A DNA stretch of 64,000 nt. It comes from Neoscytalidium dimidiatum. Lineage: Eukaryota > Ascomycota > Dothideomycetes > Botryosphaeriales > Botryosphaeriaceae. This document shows, piece by piece, positions 21,874 to 33,800 of this stretch. Position numbers and translations under genes: made by a program. Below the pieces are notes generated by a model. It saw only the letters and a list, made by a program, of their open reading frames with translations, did no database searches and was not told the origin of the DNA. Position 1 is the stretch's first letter, and the number at the start of each line of letters is the position of its first letter. The stretch covers positions 2,976,001 to 3,040,000 of the forward strand of contig CM074699.1 of NCBI GenBank assembly GCA_037367355.1, written 5' to 3'.

Positions 21874-22678
21874 AGTAGTGGCTTGGTCGAGAGCATACGC
21901 ATTCAAGGAGTAAGGACTCAAGTACGAGTCTGCAGGGGCTGACTTGGCTTTGTACTTGTGAAGGATAACCCCTGCTGCTCACAACGCAAGAACGGATGAC
22001 GGCATCGGAGAGATCAAGGGCAAAGATTGTTTTTCCAACTAGGTATTTCATGTACGTACATTATTATCAAAAAGCATCGCTTCCCGAGTTCCCCGTGTTT
22101 CGTCCGTTGCCTTGGGGAAAAGCAAACATAAAACTGTCACAATCTTGAGAGTTACCTGAATGCAGTCAATAGCTTAAGACTCAATTATGTTGATTAAAAG
22201 GAGCAAATTGAAATATCAAACATAAGCTATCAGTCGCAAACTACTTGTGGTCCCTACTGGCTTTACTCCGGTCGTGAGATGGTGCGTCCGGTAGTCTTCA
22301 CAGGCTGATTCGGCTATGCGACTGATCTTTTCCATGCGGAACGATTGCATGCACGCAATTTCCGATCCTCCACAGTTGGCTATATTTCCGTATCCTTAGT
22401 GCCTAATGTAAGAAGTTCCCCCGCTGCAAGCTTTTCCGAGCGAGCTGGAATCATGGTCCGATCTACTGCAAAATGACCATTACTTTCATCGCGCTGTGCT
22501 TCAGGGCCTCCGCTCCAACGTCTATCTCCTACGTTGTCAATTAAAAGTTTCTGGACGGCAGATATTCAACCCCGCACAATAGACTTCGGCCCACAGCAGA
22601 GATTCCAGCTCTTACAGCTGTTCACACCAAGACTGGTGCTTTAACGATTATGTTAGACTCTCCCTTAGTTGCGGACAA
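21874..22678. other. Intergenic stretch
   Basis: This lies between the SAT4-like gene and the HET relic. I see no gene, RNA or repeat I can support. Confidence 0.4.
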
Positions 22679-22990
22679 ATGACACAATCAATGATAGTAC
22701 CTGTTGACAGAGGCCCAGATACTCGGCCTCCAAAAGCTGATGACGACAAGAATCGCATTGACGACCTTTACCAATCTAAGCCAGCCGCTCCTAGAGACAA
22801 GAACGACGGCACAGCTAAAGTAAACTTTCAGCGTGAATCTATTTACTCTTACCTATCACTGGACCAGAGAGAGATACGTCTTTTTAAACTGAAGCTTGGA
22901 AACGCCTCCGACCCTGTGCATGGCCGGTTATTTCGCTGCATTCTCCATTCTGCCGAAGAGACAGCATACAAGGCTATATCATACACATAG
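22679..22990 (+). pseudogene. HET-domain gene, N-terminal relic
   Basis: The 103-codon frame ends in IYSYLSLDQREIRLFKLKLG and then EETAYKAISYT followed by TAG. In HET (heterokaryon incompatibility) proteins this corresponds to the pattern of a 'L...REIRL' strand leading into a 'Y.A.SY.WG' motif. Here the Trp codon expected after SYT is TAG at 22988-22990, followed in frame by ADGNGD. TGG to TAG is the change RIP makes on the opposite strand. Another in-frame stop follows within 20 codons and the sequence then becomes fully AT-rich, so the rest of the gene is unrecognisable. Confidence 0.6.
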
Positions 22991-23611
22991 GCGGACGGTA
23001 ATGGTGACTTAAGCTACTTAGAGACGGTCAGGGGTCGCATTAAACCGTTATAGCAATTATTGCCTTAAAACTAGACTGATTAGTATAAGGAGGAGGAATA
23101 TCTAACTCGACTAAATTATTAGATTTTAGTAAATAAGTAACTATTAAATACGTACTTAATAAGCGTAACTACTTTATAATATTTAATATAGTATTAAAAC
23201 TCTTTTTACTCTAATAGAATTAGTACTACTCTTATATATACTTTAGAGTATATTTTAATATAGATTTTAAAATATATATATATTTTAAAAGAATAATTTC
23301 TATAGTATTATAGTTATTAAATTTATTATAGTACTATTAAACGCCGGCCCGTAGAGAGATAAATAGCTAGAGACTAATATAGAAAGAAGACTACTAGCGT
23401 ACTACCGGCGGAATCCTAGCGGCCGAGCGGAGAGTAAAACCCTAATTAAAGCTAGTCTACTAAAACCTCCTCTCTATTAAATTATTTATTTATAAATATA
23501 AGCTCTTCGTCTCTCTATTAACTCTCTATTTATTATATAGTTCTTATAAGTACTCTATTATCTATAAGAATATTATCTATATTTTTATTACTAATACTAA
23601 GAATTTCTTAT

Positions 23612-24325
23612 TATAACTATAAGAACTTTAAATATAGAACTTTCTACTACTTATATATAAGAAGCTATTAGCTTCTATATAAAGTTCTAGCGCGGCTTAT
23701 ATAAGTTATATAATCTTATTTACTACTCGCCTATATATAAGTTCTATTTAATAAGCTCTTTAAATTCTCTAAAAATTCGTTTATTATCTAATAGAAACCC
23801 TCTTATACTATTCTTAAACTCTCTATTTATATCTAGTTCTTATATTTAAATTCTTTAACTTAAATAGCCGGTTTAAGATAGTTAATACGCGCTTCTTCTT
23901 ATATTTAAGAAGTAGTATACTTTTTACGAATATTCTACGTATAGCGGGTAAATATTCTATAGATAGTTATAAGGACTCTAAATATAAGACTCCCTACTAC
24001 TCGTATATAAGAAGCTTTCGGCCTCTCTACGAAGTTCTAGCGCGGCCCGTACGAGTTACGTAACCTCGCTTAGCCGCTCGCCTATATATAAGTCCCGTCT
24101 AATAAGTCTCTATTTTTAAATCTCCTAAGAATTCGTCTATTATCTAATAAAGAATCTCTTATACTATTATTTAAACTCTCTATTCGTATTTAGTTCTTAT
24201 ATTTAAATTCTTTAACTTAAATAGCCGGTTTAAGATAGTTAATACGCGCTCTTTCTTATAACCGCGAAATAGCGTATATTCTATAAATACTCTACGCGTA
24301 GCGGATAAAGTCTTTATAAATAATA
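23612..24325 (+). repeat. Tandem pair of LTR-like repeats
   Basis: Two copies of a unit of about 355 bp lie head to tail, starting near 23,612 and 23,970. Shared landmarks are GTTCTAGCGCGGC, CTCGCCTATATATAAGT, and a 3' part with AAATAGCCGGTTTAAGATAG. The copies differ mainly by C/T and G/A changes. They lie directly before the Gypsy coding region, so they may be (duplicated) long terminal repeats. A fragment of the same unit recurs near 37,559-37,625. Confidence 0.6.
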
Positions 24326-24349
24326 CTCTCTTTAATACTCTTACTTTTA

Positions 24350-27300
24350 AAATAGATTTAATAACTAAAATTAAAGTAGAGAGGACTATCGATAAACCGC
24401 TAAGTTATAAAGAACGTATTAAATAGTTTTAAACTAAACTAGATAGGCTTCTTAATATAAACTTAGGTACTACTATAGAAGAGATTTAGTAGTCGAACTA
24501 AATAATCGACGCTCTATAGAATCGTATTACGCTTATACGCCGTAGACTACCTAATATTAATATATAGATAACTCGTACTTCTAGTATATCTAAAGCGATC
24601 TATATCTTTAATAAGATATATAAGCGCCTATAGAAGTACTAAATATCTATCTTAGAGATAGCTATATAGTCCGCCTTTAAGGCTTAGAATTATAAGGTTT
24701 AAAATATCTTCACCTTAATATATATAAGTAATTATAACTATATAGAGCGAATCCGCTAGGCTCTTTATAGTCTTAAAAAATATACTAATCTTACTAATCT
24801 AATATACTAGTGGTTAGAGAATAGTAAAAAGAGCGACCTTTTATATAATAAATTTATTTATATTATCTAGAACGTTATTAAAGATCCCGCTATACGCTAG
24901 TTTAAGAATATTCTAAACTTCTAGAGAGCGATAATATATTCTAGTATAAAATACTAGGCGCTTTATACGCGACTTAAAAGTCTAATAAAATAGCTATTAT
25001 ATAAGATTCTTAACGAAGCCCTTTTAATAAACTTCTACTACTTACGTCTTCTAGACGTCTATTATAAAAAGCTTCTTTAAAGTAACTACTTATATAATAT
25101 ATTAACGCTTAAGAACTTCTATAATATTATCTTATATTTTAAATTTACTATAGACCTCTAGACTATTATAAAAGACGCTAATTATTCTTTAAAAAAGAAC
25201 CCCTTTATTTATAAGCGCGTCTATAGCGACGCCGCTATAAGCGAAATAAATTAGAATAATAGATTTACTTTCTAAAACCGCGGTAAGTACTAGTTAAGAG
25301 ATTCTATCTAAAGCGCTAGCTCTATAAAGTCTAAGCGCGCTTCTACTATAGACTTCTCGTATAAAGAACGTATCTATTCTAATAGAGAAGGCGACTTCTA
25401 TAAGAAGGGCTATTAGTAAGTCGACGCCGCTAAAAAAAATAGTAATATAGAAAAAAATAGACTCTAATAGCTGCCTTAGACTAGCCGCTACTAAAACTAT
25501 ATAATAACGGCTCTAACTTAAGAATTATTACTAATATTCTTATATACTCGCCTACTAAAGTATATCCTCTTAAGACCTTACTAAATATAGATTCTATAAT
25601 AAATCTAATAGCCTAGTATACTATTTAAAGAATATAAGTATTTCTCTTAAATCTATCTTTTAAGCTCGACGCTAGCGCGGTTAATAATATTCTAGTTACT
25701 ATATATAACTACTATTAATTTACGGTTATAGTCTATAATAGTACTAGTAGCTAGCGTATAATAAAAGCGCTACTCTTCTAGAGCGCTAATATTACTAGTT
25801 TTAATATTATTTTAGATATAAACTAGTTTAAAAACGTAGGACTATTATTTAATTTCTTAACTAGTATCTTTATTTAGTCTAATAACCCTCTCTAGTATAT
25901 CTATCTATAGACGTCTAAAGACTTTCTCGCTAACCTTAAAAAAGACGAGTAAGTATATTATCTTTATTAGAAACTAATACTTATTCTAGAGGTCGTTCTT
26001 AAAATATAGGGCGGGAATAATTAGAATTTTAAGTACTTTCTAGTATCTCTAGCGATATATATAAAGTATATAGCTATACGTAGTATAGCTCTTATATATA
26101 ATACGTATTCTACTCTTAGCTCTATTAGAGTATCCCCTTATAGTAGCCGTAGTAAATACCCCCGCTAAGTAAATATCTCTATATTATATAAATCTTTTAG
26201 ACGTCTTTTTAGACGAGTTAGCTAGCGTACTTATCTCTAATACTAAATATAACTACGCTATTAAATTACTAGAGAAAATATTACCCCTATAAATATCTAT
26301 TTATAATCTATTTTCTTATAAGCTATAGATTCTTTAGAAGTACCTTAATAAGACTCTTAAAAAGAGCTAGATTAGACCTAGTAAGTCCTCTACTAGTATA
26401 TCTATCCTCTTTATTTCTAAGTCTAATAGAACTATACGGCTATATATTAATTATAGGGGTTTTAATAAGGTTATAATTAAGAATTATTATTTTTTACCTC
26501 TTATTAGCGAGCTCTTAGATCGTATATTTTATATAAAGATCTTTATTAAGCTTAACCTACGTAACGCCTATTATAGAATTTATATTTATAAAGACGACGA
26601 GTAGAAAACTATATTTAAGACGCGCTATAACCTCTTTAAATATCTTATTATATCTTTTAGCCTAGCTAACGCGCCTACTATCTTTTAAAGCTATATTTAT
26701 TAAGCTCTAGATAGTCTTATAGATATTATCTATATAGTCTATTTAGATAATATTCTTATCTACTTAAAAGATAAAGAAGAATATATATAATATATACGCG
26801 TAGTATTATAATACCTCCGCGACTAGAACTTATACGCTAAGTTATTTAAATATACCTTCTATACTACTTAGACCGAGTTTTTAGATTTTATCGTAATCTT
26901 TAAGGGCGTTACTATAGACTAGGAACGCGTTAAAGCTATTTAAGAATAGCTAGAGTCTATTTTATATTAAAGTATTTAAGTATTCTTAGACTTTACTAAC
27001 TTTTATAGACGCTTTATATAGAACTACTCGTCTATTATAAAGCTTTTTAACGATCTTCTATAAGAGGCTTAGCGGCCGTAGAACGTAAATATAAAGAAAA
27101 AACCTACGCGAAAGAGCTCTATAAAGTAGTACCTCTTCTTCTAATAGATTAACGCCGCGATATATACTTTTTATACGCTTAAAGCCGTCTTTACGTAGAA
27201 GCTAGTACTTTATTATTTTAATCTTAAGCTCTCGTTAATAATAATTACGAATACGTTAGACTTTGCTATCGTAGATATTCTATTATAGCCCTATATATAG

Positions 27301-29580
27301 AAGGATATCTAGAAATACTAGCTATCTATTACCTACTATAGCCGGAAGCTTACTAAGATAGAGGTATAATATAATATCTATAATAAGAAACTTCTTACTA
27401 TTATAGCTAGCTTTAAGTAGTAGTAATATTATCTTATATACGCTTCTAACGCTATATACGTACTCTATAATTATAATAATCTTAAGTACTTTATAACTAC
27501 TAAAAGTCTTATAAGTTAATAGATACGCTATATTAAAAAGCTAGTACGGTTTAACTTTAAGATTAAATATAAGTTAGAAGCTTTAAATTTAGTAGACTCT
27601 TTTAGCCGGCGGTCTAACTACTTAGCGGGTTTTAAAAAGATTAAAAAGAAGACGATTTTAGACGCTATACTATCTACGCTATAGTAAAAACTACGGATAT
27701 AAGAGATTATAGAAAATATTTCTAAAGCTATTATCTTAACCGCGTAAGACGTATACGAATTATATATAAGGGATATTTATACTAATATTAGCTAATTTAA
27801 GAACTTATTCTCTATTTTTTCCTCTCTAGAGAATATCGCCGATATATTTATAAGATTTAAGACGTCTAAGCTTATCTATAAGAACCCTACGAGTAATATA
27901 TATATAATACGCAAACTCGCTAGTATCTAGCTATAATCTAGCCTTATATCGTACTAAGCAGTAGTAGTAGCTACTACTAGTAAATACTTCTAAGTAGAAG
28001 AGTCTCTAAAGATACTCGCGTTGCTAATCTATAAGGTCTAATAAGTAGACGTTAATAGTATAATTATTAAAGCGAAGTCTATAGAGTTTCTCGCCGCTAA
28101 CTACTAGTTTAAAGATCTAGATAGTCTATTATAATATAATAGAAAAGTCTATATTCTAAATAGTATTCTACTAAAAGATAAGATACTCTATTATAATTAC
28201 GATAATTTTTTAGATAGCTATTATAGCTCTAAACGTACTACTATAGTAATTAGTTATAAATATAAATAGTTTAATCTAACGAAGAATATATAGATATATA
28301 TTCGTAATTATAATAAGTACTAAAGATATAAAATACGACGCTATAAGCTCTACGGCCTCTTATAGCTACTAGAAGTAGAGACGAAGCTATAGAAGTATCT
28401 ATCTCTTAACTTTATTATAAACCTATCTAAGTCTACTACTCGCGAAAGAACTATAGTAGATTTAATTCTAGTTCTTATAGACTAGATAATAAAGAAAGTA
28501 TACTACTTTTCTATATATAAAATAATTAATATAAGAACCCTAGTAGATATTCTATAAAAGTACTTCTTAAAAACTATTATTTTAGACTCTCTAGTATTAG
28601 ATAGAGATATAGTATTTATAAGTAAATACTAGATAAACTTCTACTATAAACTTAGTATTAAACGCTAATTTAGTACTACTTTTTACCTATAAACTAACGG
28701 GTAGATAAAGCGTTAAAACTAAGAAATTAAGTACTATCTTCGTATCTATTTAAATTAGAAGTAATCTAACTAGGTATTCCTTCTACTATAGATAGTATAC
28801 GTCTATAATAATATATAATACTCTTTTATAAAGATATTACTAAACCTACTAAGCTATACGACTAAATCTAATATACTAGACGATATAAAAGATCTATAGT
28901 AACTTTATAGCCTTAAGGCTACCCTCTTTAGCTTAGAGGATATTACTTATACGCTAGCTACTATAGCCGCGTAAGTAGAACGTATACGTCTTATACGCGA
29001 GAGTATAAGAAAAGCGGCCTACTATATATAAGTACTCTAAGCGCGTTACTATAATCGCGGCCGTCTAGATAAATACTTTAATCTTAGAGAAGAGGTACTA
29101 CTTTCGGCGAAGAATATCTATACGAAGCGCCTCTATAAGAAGCTTAATAGTCGGTTTCTAGGCTTCTTTAAAATTATTTAGAAGGTTAGTATCTATACTT
29201 ATAAGCTAGAGCTTCTACTATTAATAGCGCGTCTCTATCTTATCTTCTATATCTTACTACTAGAGCTCTATTTTATATATTTAAATTTTATACTACTAGC
29301 GGTTAAATTAGTAAACGATATATAGAAGGTCGAGGCTATAGTTAATTATTAAGACGACTTCTTAAATAGAATAAAATACCTTATTAAATAGCTAGGCTAG
29401 CTATATAAGTATAATAAGTAGAAGTTCGAATTAGAACTTTCTAACTACTAGAAATTACTTAACGAATACCGTTAGAAGTATTCTTAGAAATTACGGCTTT
29501 TAGGTGCGAAACGTATACGAAAGTAAAGCGAAGTAAGATATATATAAGGGCCGGCCTATAAAAGAGCTAGAAGAAAAATA
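24350..29580 (+). mobile_element. Ty3/Gypsy chromovirus-type retrotransposon, RIP-inactivated
   Basis: Reading through stops on the plus strand gives clear pol domains in order. Reverse transcriptase covers about 26,420-26,960 (LYINYRGFNK, IKNYYFLPLISELLDR, FKYLIISFSLANAPTIF, and VYLDNILIY where VYLDDILIY is expected). RNase H follows, then integrase at about 28,200-28,860 (KYLSLNFI, TRERTIVDLILVLI, IVFISKY, then FSTTFYL). A C-terminal chromodomain-like segment lies at about 29,320-29,460 (VEAIVNYQDDFLNRIKYL). The gag part is upstream, with few recognisable motifs. Dozens of stops are TAG/TAA from CAG/CAA or TGG. The second catalytic Asp of reverse transcriptase is changed to Asn by a TG to TA transition at 26,748-26,749. 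The element cannot be autonomous. Confidence 0.85.
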
Positions 29581-30487
29581 TAAGACTATAGAAAAGATAA
29601 AGTAGACTATAGCCGTAAAATCTATAGAAGTTTAATAGTAGATTACTAGAAAAGTATTATACGCTACGGCTATAATTAGTATAAATATAGCTTCTATAAT
29701 TAGTCTTATAAAGCTTTTATTATTAGTATTTATAAGTAATAAATTATATTAATAGCGTATATAAAATATATACTATCTAACGGCTAAATAGTATTAAGTA
29801 AAAAATAAGAAAGTAAAAAACTCTAAACCCGCCTACTTACTTTACCGCCCTACTAAACTAGTATATACGTATTTTATACTAGTCTTTATACTCGTCTAGT
29901 AATTTATCGCGCGCTAGATTAGTATCTATAAGCTCTCTAAAGATATTTTAGAGCTATATAAACGCGTTCTTCTTCTTCTAATCTACGATAATATTCTTAG
30001 CTAATATTAAGCTTATATCTTTTAATCTTATCTATATCTACGTAAGCTATATAAATACTATATAGAATAAGAATTCTTACTAAGTAGCGCTTTATATTCT
30101 TATTATTAGAGGCTTAGTAATTATAGATATATTAGAGCTCGCCGCCCTTAGACTTTTTTATAGTAGCTAATCTTTTATTATAAGCTTTATAACTAGCTAG
30201 ATACTTTATAGTATACGTACTAACGCGGCTAAATAGCGCGTCTACGTTATTCTTATTACGCCGGCGGTAGTCGAGAGTACGAGTACGTAGAGTACTTAAA
30301 ATATTATAAGTATAGCGATACTAAAACGGAGGCTAAAAACGCTATTATTAATAAATAAAACGTATACTTCTCGTATTTCTTATATAGTAAAGTAAGATAA
30401 GTAAATAACTTATAAGAGAGTAAAAGTACTTTATTAAAGAGTAACGTTTATACTTTACTTTAGATATTAAGCGGATATAGCTAGTAT
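29581..30487. repeat. Unassigned RIP-mutated repeat sequence
   Basis: This AT-rich sequence lies between the Gypsy chromodomain and the inverted repeat before the LINE. It has the same CA/TG depletion as its surroundings. It should contain the 3' end of the Gypsy element, but I could not identify a clear 3' long terminal repeat here by eye. Confidence 0.4.
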
Positions 30488-30846
30488 TATAAACCCTAGA
30501 ATATACGGGCTTTATAGCTATAAGAACCGTAAGCCTATACGAGAAAAAAAGCTATAAGGCCCTAAGAATCCTACGCCTAGTAGAGCCGCGCTCCTTAGTC
30601 CCGTATAGAAAGACTAGAAATACGGGACGACGGTATATACGAGAATACTAGTAGGTAATAACGACCGCCTATATAGAAAGAATACCTACGAGCGTAATAA
30701 CTAGAAAGAAGGCACGGGCTAACGTAGAGCCCGTAAAAGATAAGAAACTATATAAGTAGAAAGTAGAAAAGCTAATAAAAATAAATACTATAGAATAAGA
30801 GTATAGTAGTAATATCGTCTACTAGTACTAGTAGAAGTTAGATTCT
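30488..30846 (+). repeat. Left arm of long inverted repeat flanking the LINE
   Basis: This arm of about 360 bp matches, in reverse complement, the sequence at 37,031 to about 37,395. Landmarks shared by the two arms include TTTATAGCTATAAG, AATACTAGTAGGTA, AATAGAAAGTAGAAA-like spacing and ATCGTCTACTA near the inner end. Differences are mainly transitions, as expected after RIP. Confidence 0.65.
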
Positions 30847-30849
30847 AAA

Positions 30850-33800
30850 AAGATAGGCTTTAGCACCTAGATTATATAAGACCTACACGTCGAGGCACAA
30901 CCTTCGAATTCGACCCCGAGAAAAAGCGCTAAAACCGGTATCTATCGAAAGCTCTCGATTTCCTTAGCTAGATTCTCGAATCCTAGCTTCGTAGCTATAC
31001 GCGCTACTACGTTATTGCGTAGAAAAGAGACCTCGTTAGGCTAAATCGACTTCCTCGACCTCCGCATCCCCACTAAAATCCTAAATCGACTTAAAAAGAC
31101 GTAAAAAGCTCGGAATCTATCGAAAACACCTACGCGCACCTCCGTACGAAGTTATACTAGATTTAGAGCGCGTTTACGTACCTAAATCTAAGGCGAAGAA
31201 GCGCTTTCTCCTCTTCTCCGTCCCGCCCCTTTTCCGCGGCCCGTATACGTAGAGTTTTTACTACCTCCCTACCTACGCGAACTAATAATAACCGAAAATA
31301 AGCAAAAAGCTTAACCGAATAGCCCCGAAAACGCTTCGTTACTTCTCGGGAGAAAGTAACGAAGAAAATTCCCCGCGCTCGCCCGGAATTTGTTTGTTTA
31401 CGGCTTAGTTTAGACGAAACTAAAGCCGGCGATTTCTTTCTAGTCTAATTTCCTATTTTACTATTTCTTTTCTAGAAAGAGTATAGAAAACTAAGGATAT
31501 CCGCCCCCGGACCCTCCGGATTCCCCGGATCCTCTACGCCCCTCGACCCCTATTTAACTATCGACTACGCCGATAGTTATCGAATCCTCGAATACTATAG
31601 GTTCTAGTAGTATCGAAGATATCGAGATAGAAAACGACGAAGTAATACCGCTACCGAGAAGGCCGAAGGCAACGGTAACGGTAGAGCCTACGCCGACGCT
31701 AGGAAAAAGACTCTCCTTCTCGCCGATAACTACGGGCACTAACCCGTTCGAATACCGCCTCGAGAAAAGAACCCGGTATATACTAGGATCGAAACTAAAG
31801 TCCTCCGCGGAATATATTAAAGTAGCGTTCGATTGCCTTATTAAGGCGATCGACCTTAAAGACGACCGGTCTAAGATAAATAATCTTAGCGAACTTCTTA
31901 CCGTCTTCCGCGAATATACGGCGAAAGGGAAAATCGACTTTACTAAGTCGATTCTCGTAACCGAAGTCCGCGCACTCGAAAACGTATCCCGTACGCTTTC
32001 GAATAAAACGAGGAATCTTAGGGCTACCTCCGCAGCCACTACGGGAAAACCCCAGCCTAGCCAGCTAGTCCCGGTAAAAAAACCTACCTCCTACGCCTCG
32101 GTAGCGGCAGGTTTAGTTCCAAACGACGGTTTTATAACCGTATCGCATAAAAAACTAACGGAAAAAACAACTACGAAGCTCGTAAAGCTAACGTCTATTA
32201 AAGATAGATAAATTACCGTCTTCTACGATAGTATACGAGACTAATTTAACGGAATCCGACTCCGGTAAAAGCTAAACCTTGCGTTCGCGGGAGCCGGATT
32301 CGTAAATAAACCCGTTATCTAAGGAACTTCCCTCTCTTTTAAGGGAAATATCCTAATTACGGATACCGAAGGCTATACTAGCTAATTTCTCTTAGAAAAA
32401 GAGAATATTATTAGGAAAGTCCTTCCTAATTCTAACCCGAAACCAGTCGAGGCCTAGTATAAGGTTATTATCTACGGAATCCCTACGCGGGAGACTAAGG
32501 ATATTCTAATCGATTCCTTTATTAAGGAGGAAATAGAGACCTTTAACGTAGGTCTTTCTCCTATCGGAAAGCCCTACTAGGCCACCTCTAAGAAGAAAAG
32601 AGAAAACCAATCCGCGAGATCCGTTATAGTCTCGTTTCGCACCGAAAAGAAATAGAAAAAGGCTATTAATAGCCGCCTTTTTATATACGGAATAAGCTGT
32701 AAGGTAGAGAAAGCACGGGTAATTCCTAAGGGAATTTAATGCCGTAACTACCTTAAAAACGGATACGAAACGGCTAAATATATAAGGACTCCTATATACA
32801 AAATCTATAAAAAGGAGTACCTTACGGGAGAGTATAAGTGTAAATTTATAGGCTATAAAGCCTCTAAAGGTATACGGTGCTAGTACTACCCTAATTCGAA
32901 TTAACTAACCCCCTTTATCTATAGATAAACTAAGGGTATTTTAAGCAAATTTAAATAGAAACGCTCTAGCTACGGAGAGCCTTCTTTCTAAAGTAATCGA
33001 ACTTAAAATTAGTCTAATTCTTATATAAGAACCATAGCTAATAAACCCCGAAAATCCTAGAGAAAGGCGGTCGGTTAACTACCCCGCGTTCGTTTAAATT
33101 CTACCGGATTATTCTCTAACGGAAAGACCGCGTACGTTAGTATATATATCCCGTTATCTAACGGGAATAGATATTAACTATAACTCCGCGGTGACTAAAT
33201 CCCCCGACCTAATAGTTCTAAAAATAATAGAGGAAAATAGCTAATTCTACCTCTTTAATTTATATAACTAAAAGGAATAAGGGAACGATAATTCCCCCTA
33301 TACGCTAGAACGTATTCTAGGATACTAATAACTAGAATTCCCTAGTATTATAGCTGGGGACTTTAACATTCACCCAGGTGATCTAAGGTCCCCTCACCGA
33401 CGGGGCCTCCGCCCTAATTAATTGGATTGAATCTAATAACCTAGACCTACTAAATACGCCGGGAGAAGGCATATTCTACCGGCCGCACTTAGATAGGCCT
33501 ATAGTAATAGATCTAACGCTTTTAAGCCGAGGGCTAACGAATAAAATAACGGACTAGTAAATACTCGAATCTATCGGATCCGACTACTTCCCTATTTTAT
33601 TTTAAATCCAATTAAATAAACGAATAAACTAGGAGAAATCTAAGTAACTTAGATTTAACTATAATAAGGCAAATTAGGAAAAATTCTCTAAGATCTTTAA
33701 AGATAAAGCCTCGAACTTTATAGAAAAGTTACGCCCCCAGCTAGCTATTCTAGAAGAAGAGAATAAAGATCTTAGCCTAGAGATTCTAAAAGACCGTTCG

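Noticed and set aside
31554..32039. A 161-codon minus-strand open frame inside the RIP block
   Set aside because: It lies antisense to the LINE ORF1. RIP turns CA/TG into TA, which creates stops on one strand and can leave long chance frames on the other; no family signature.
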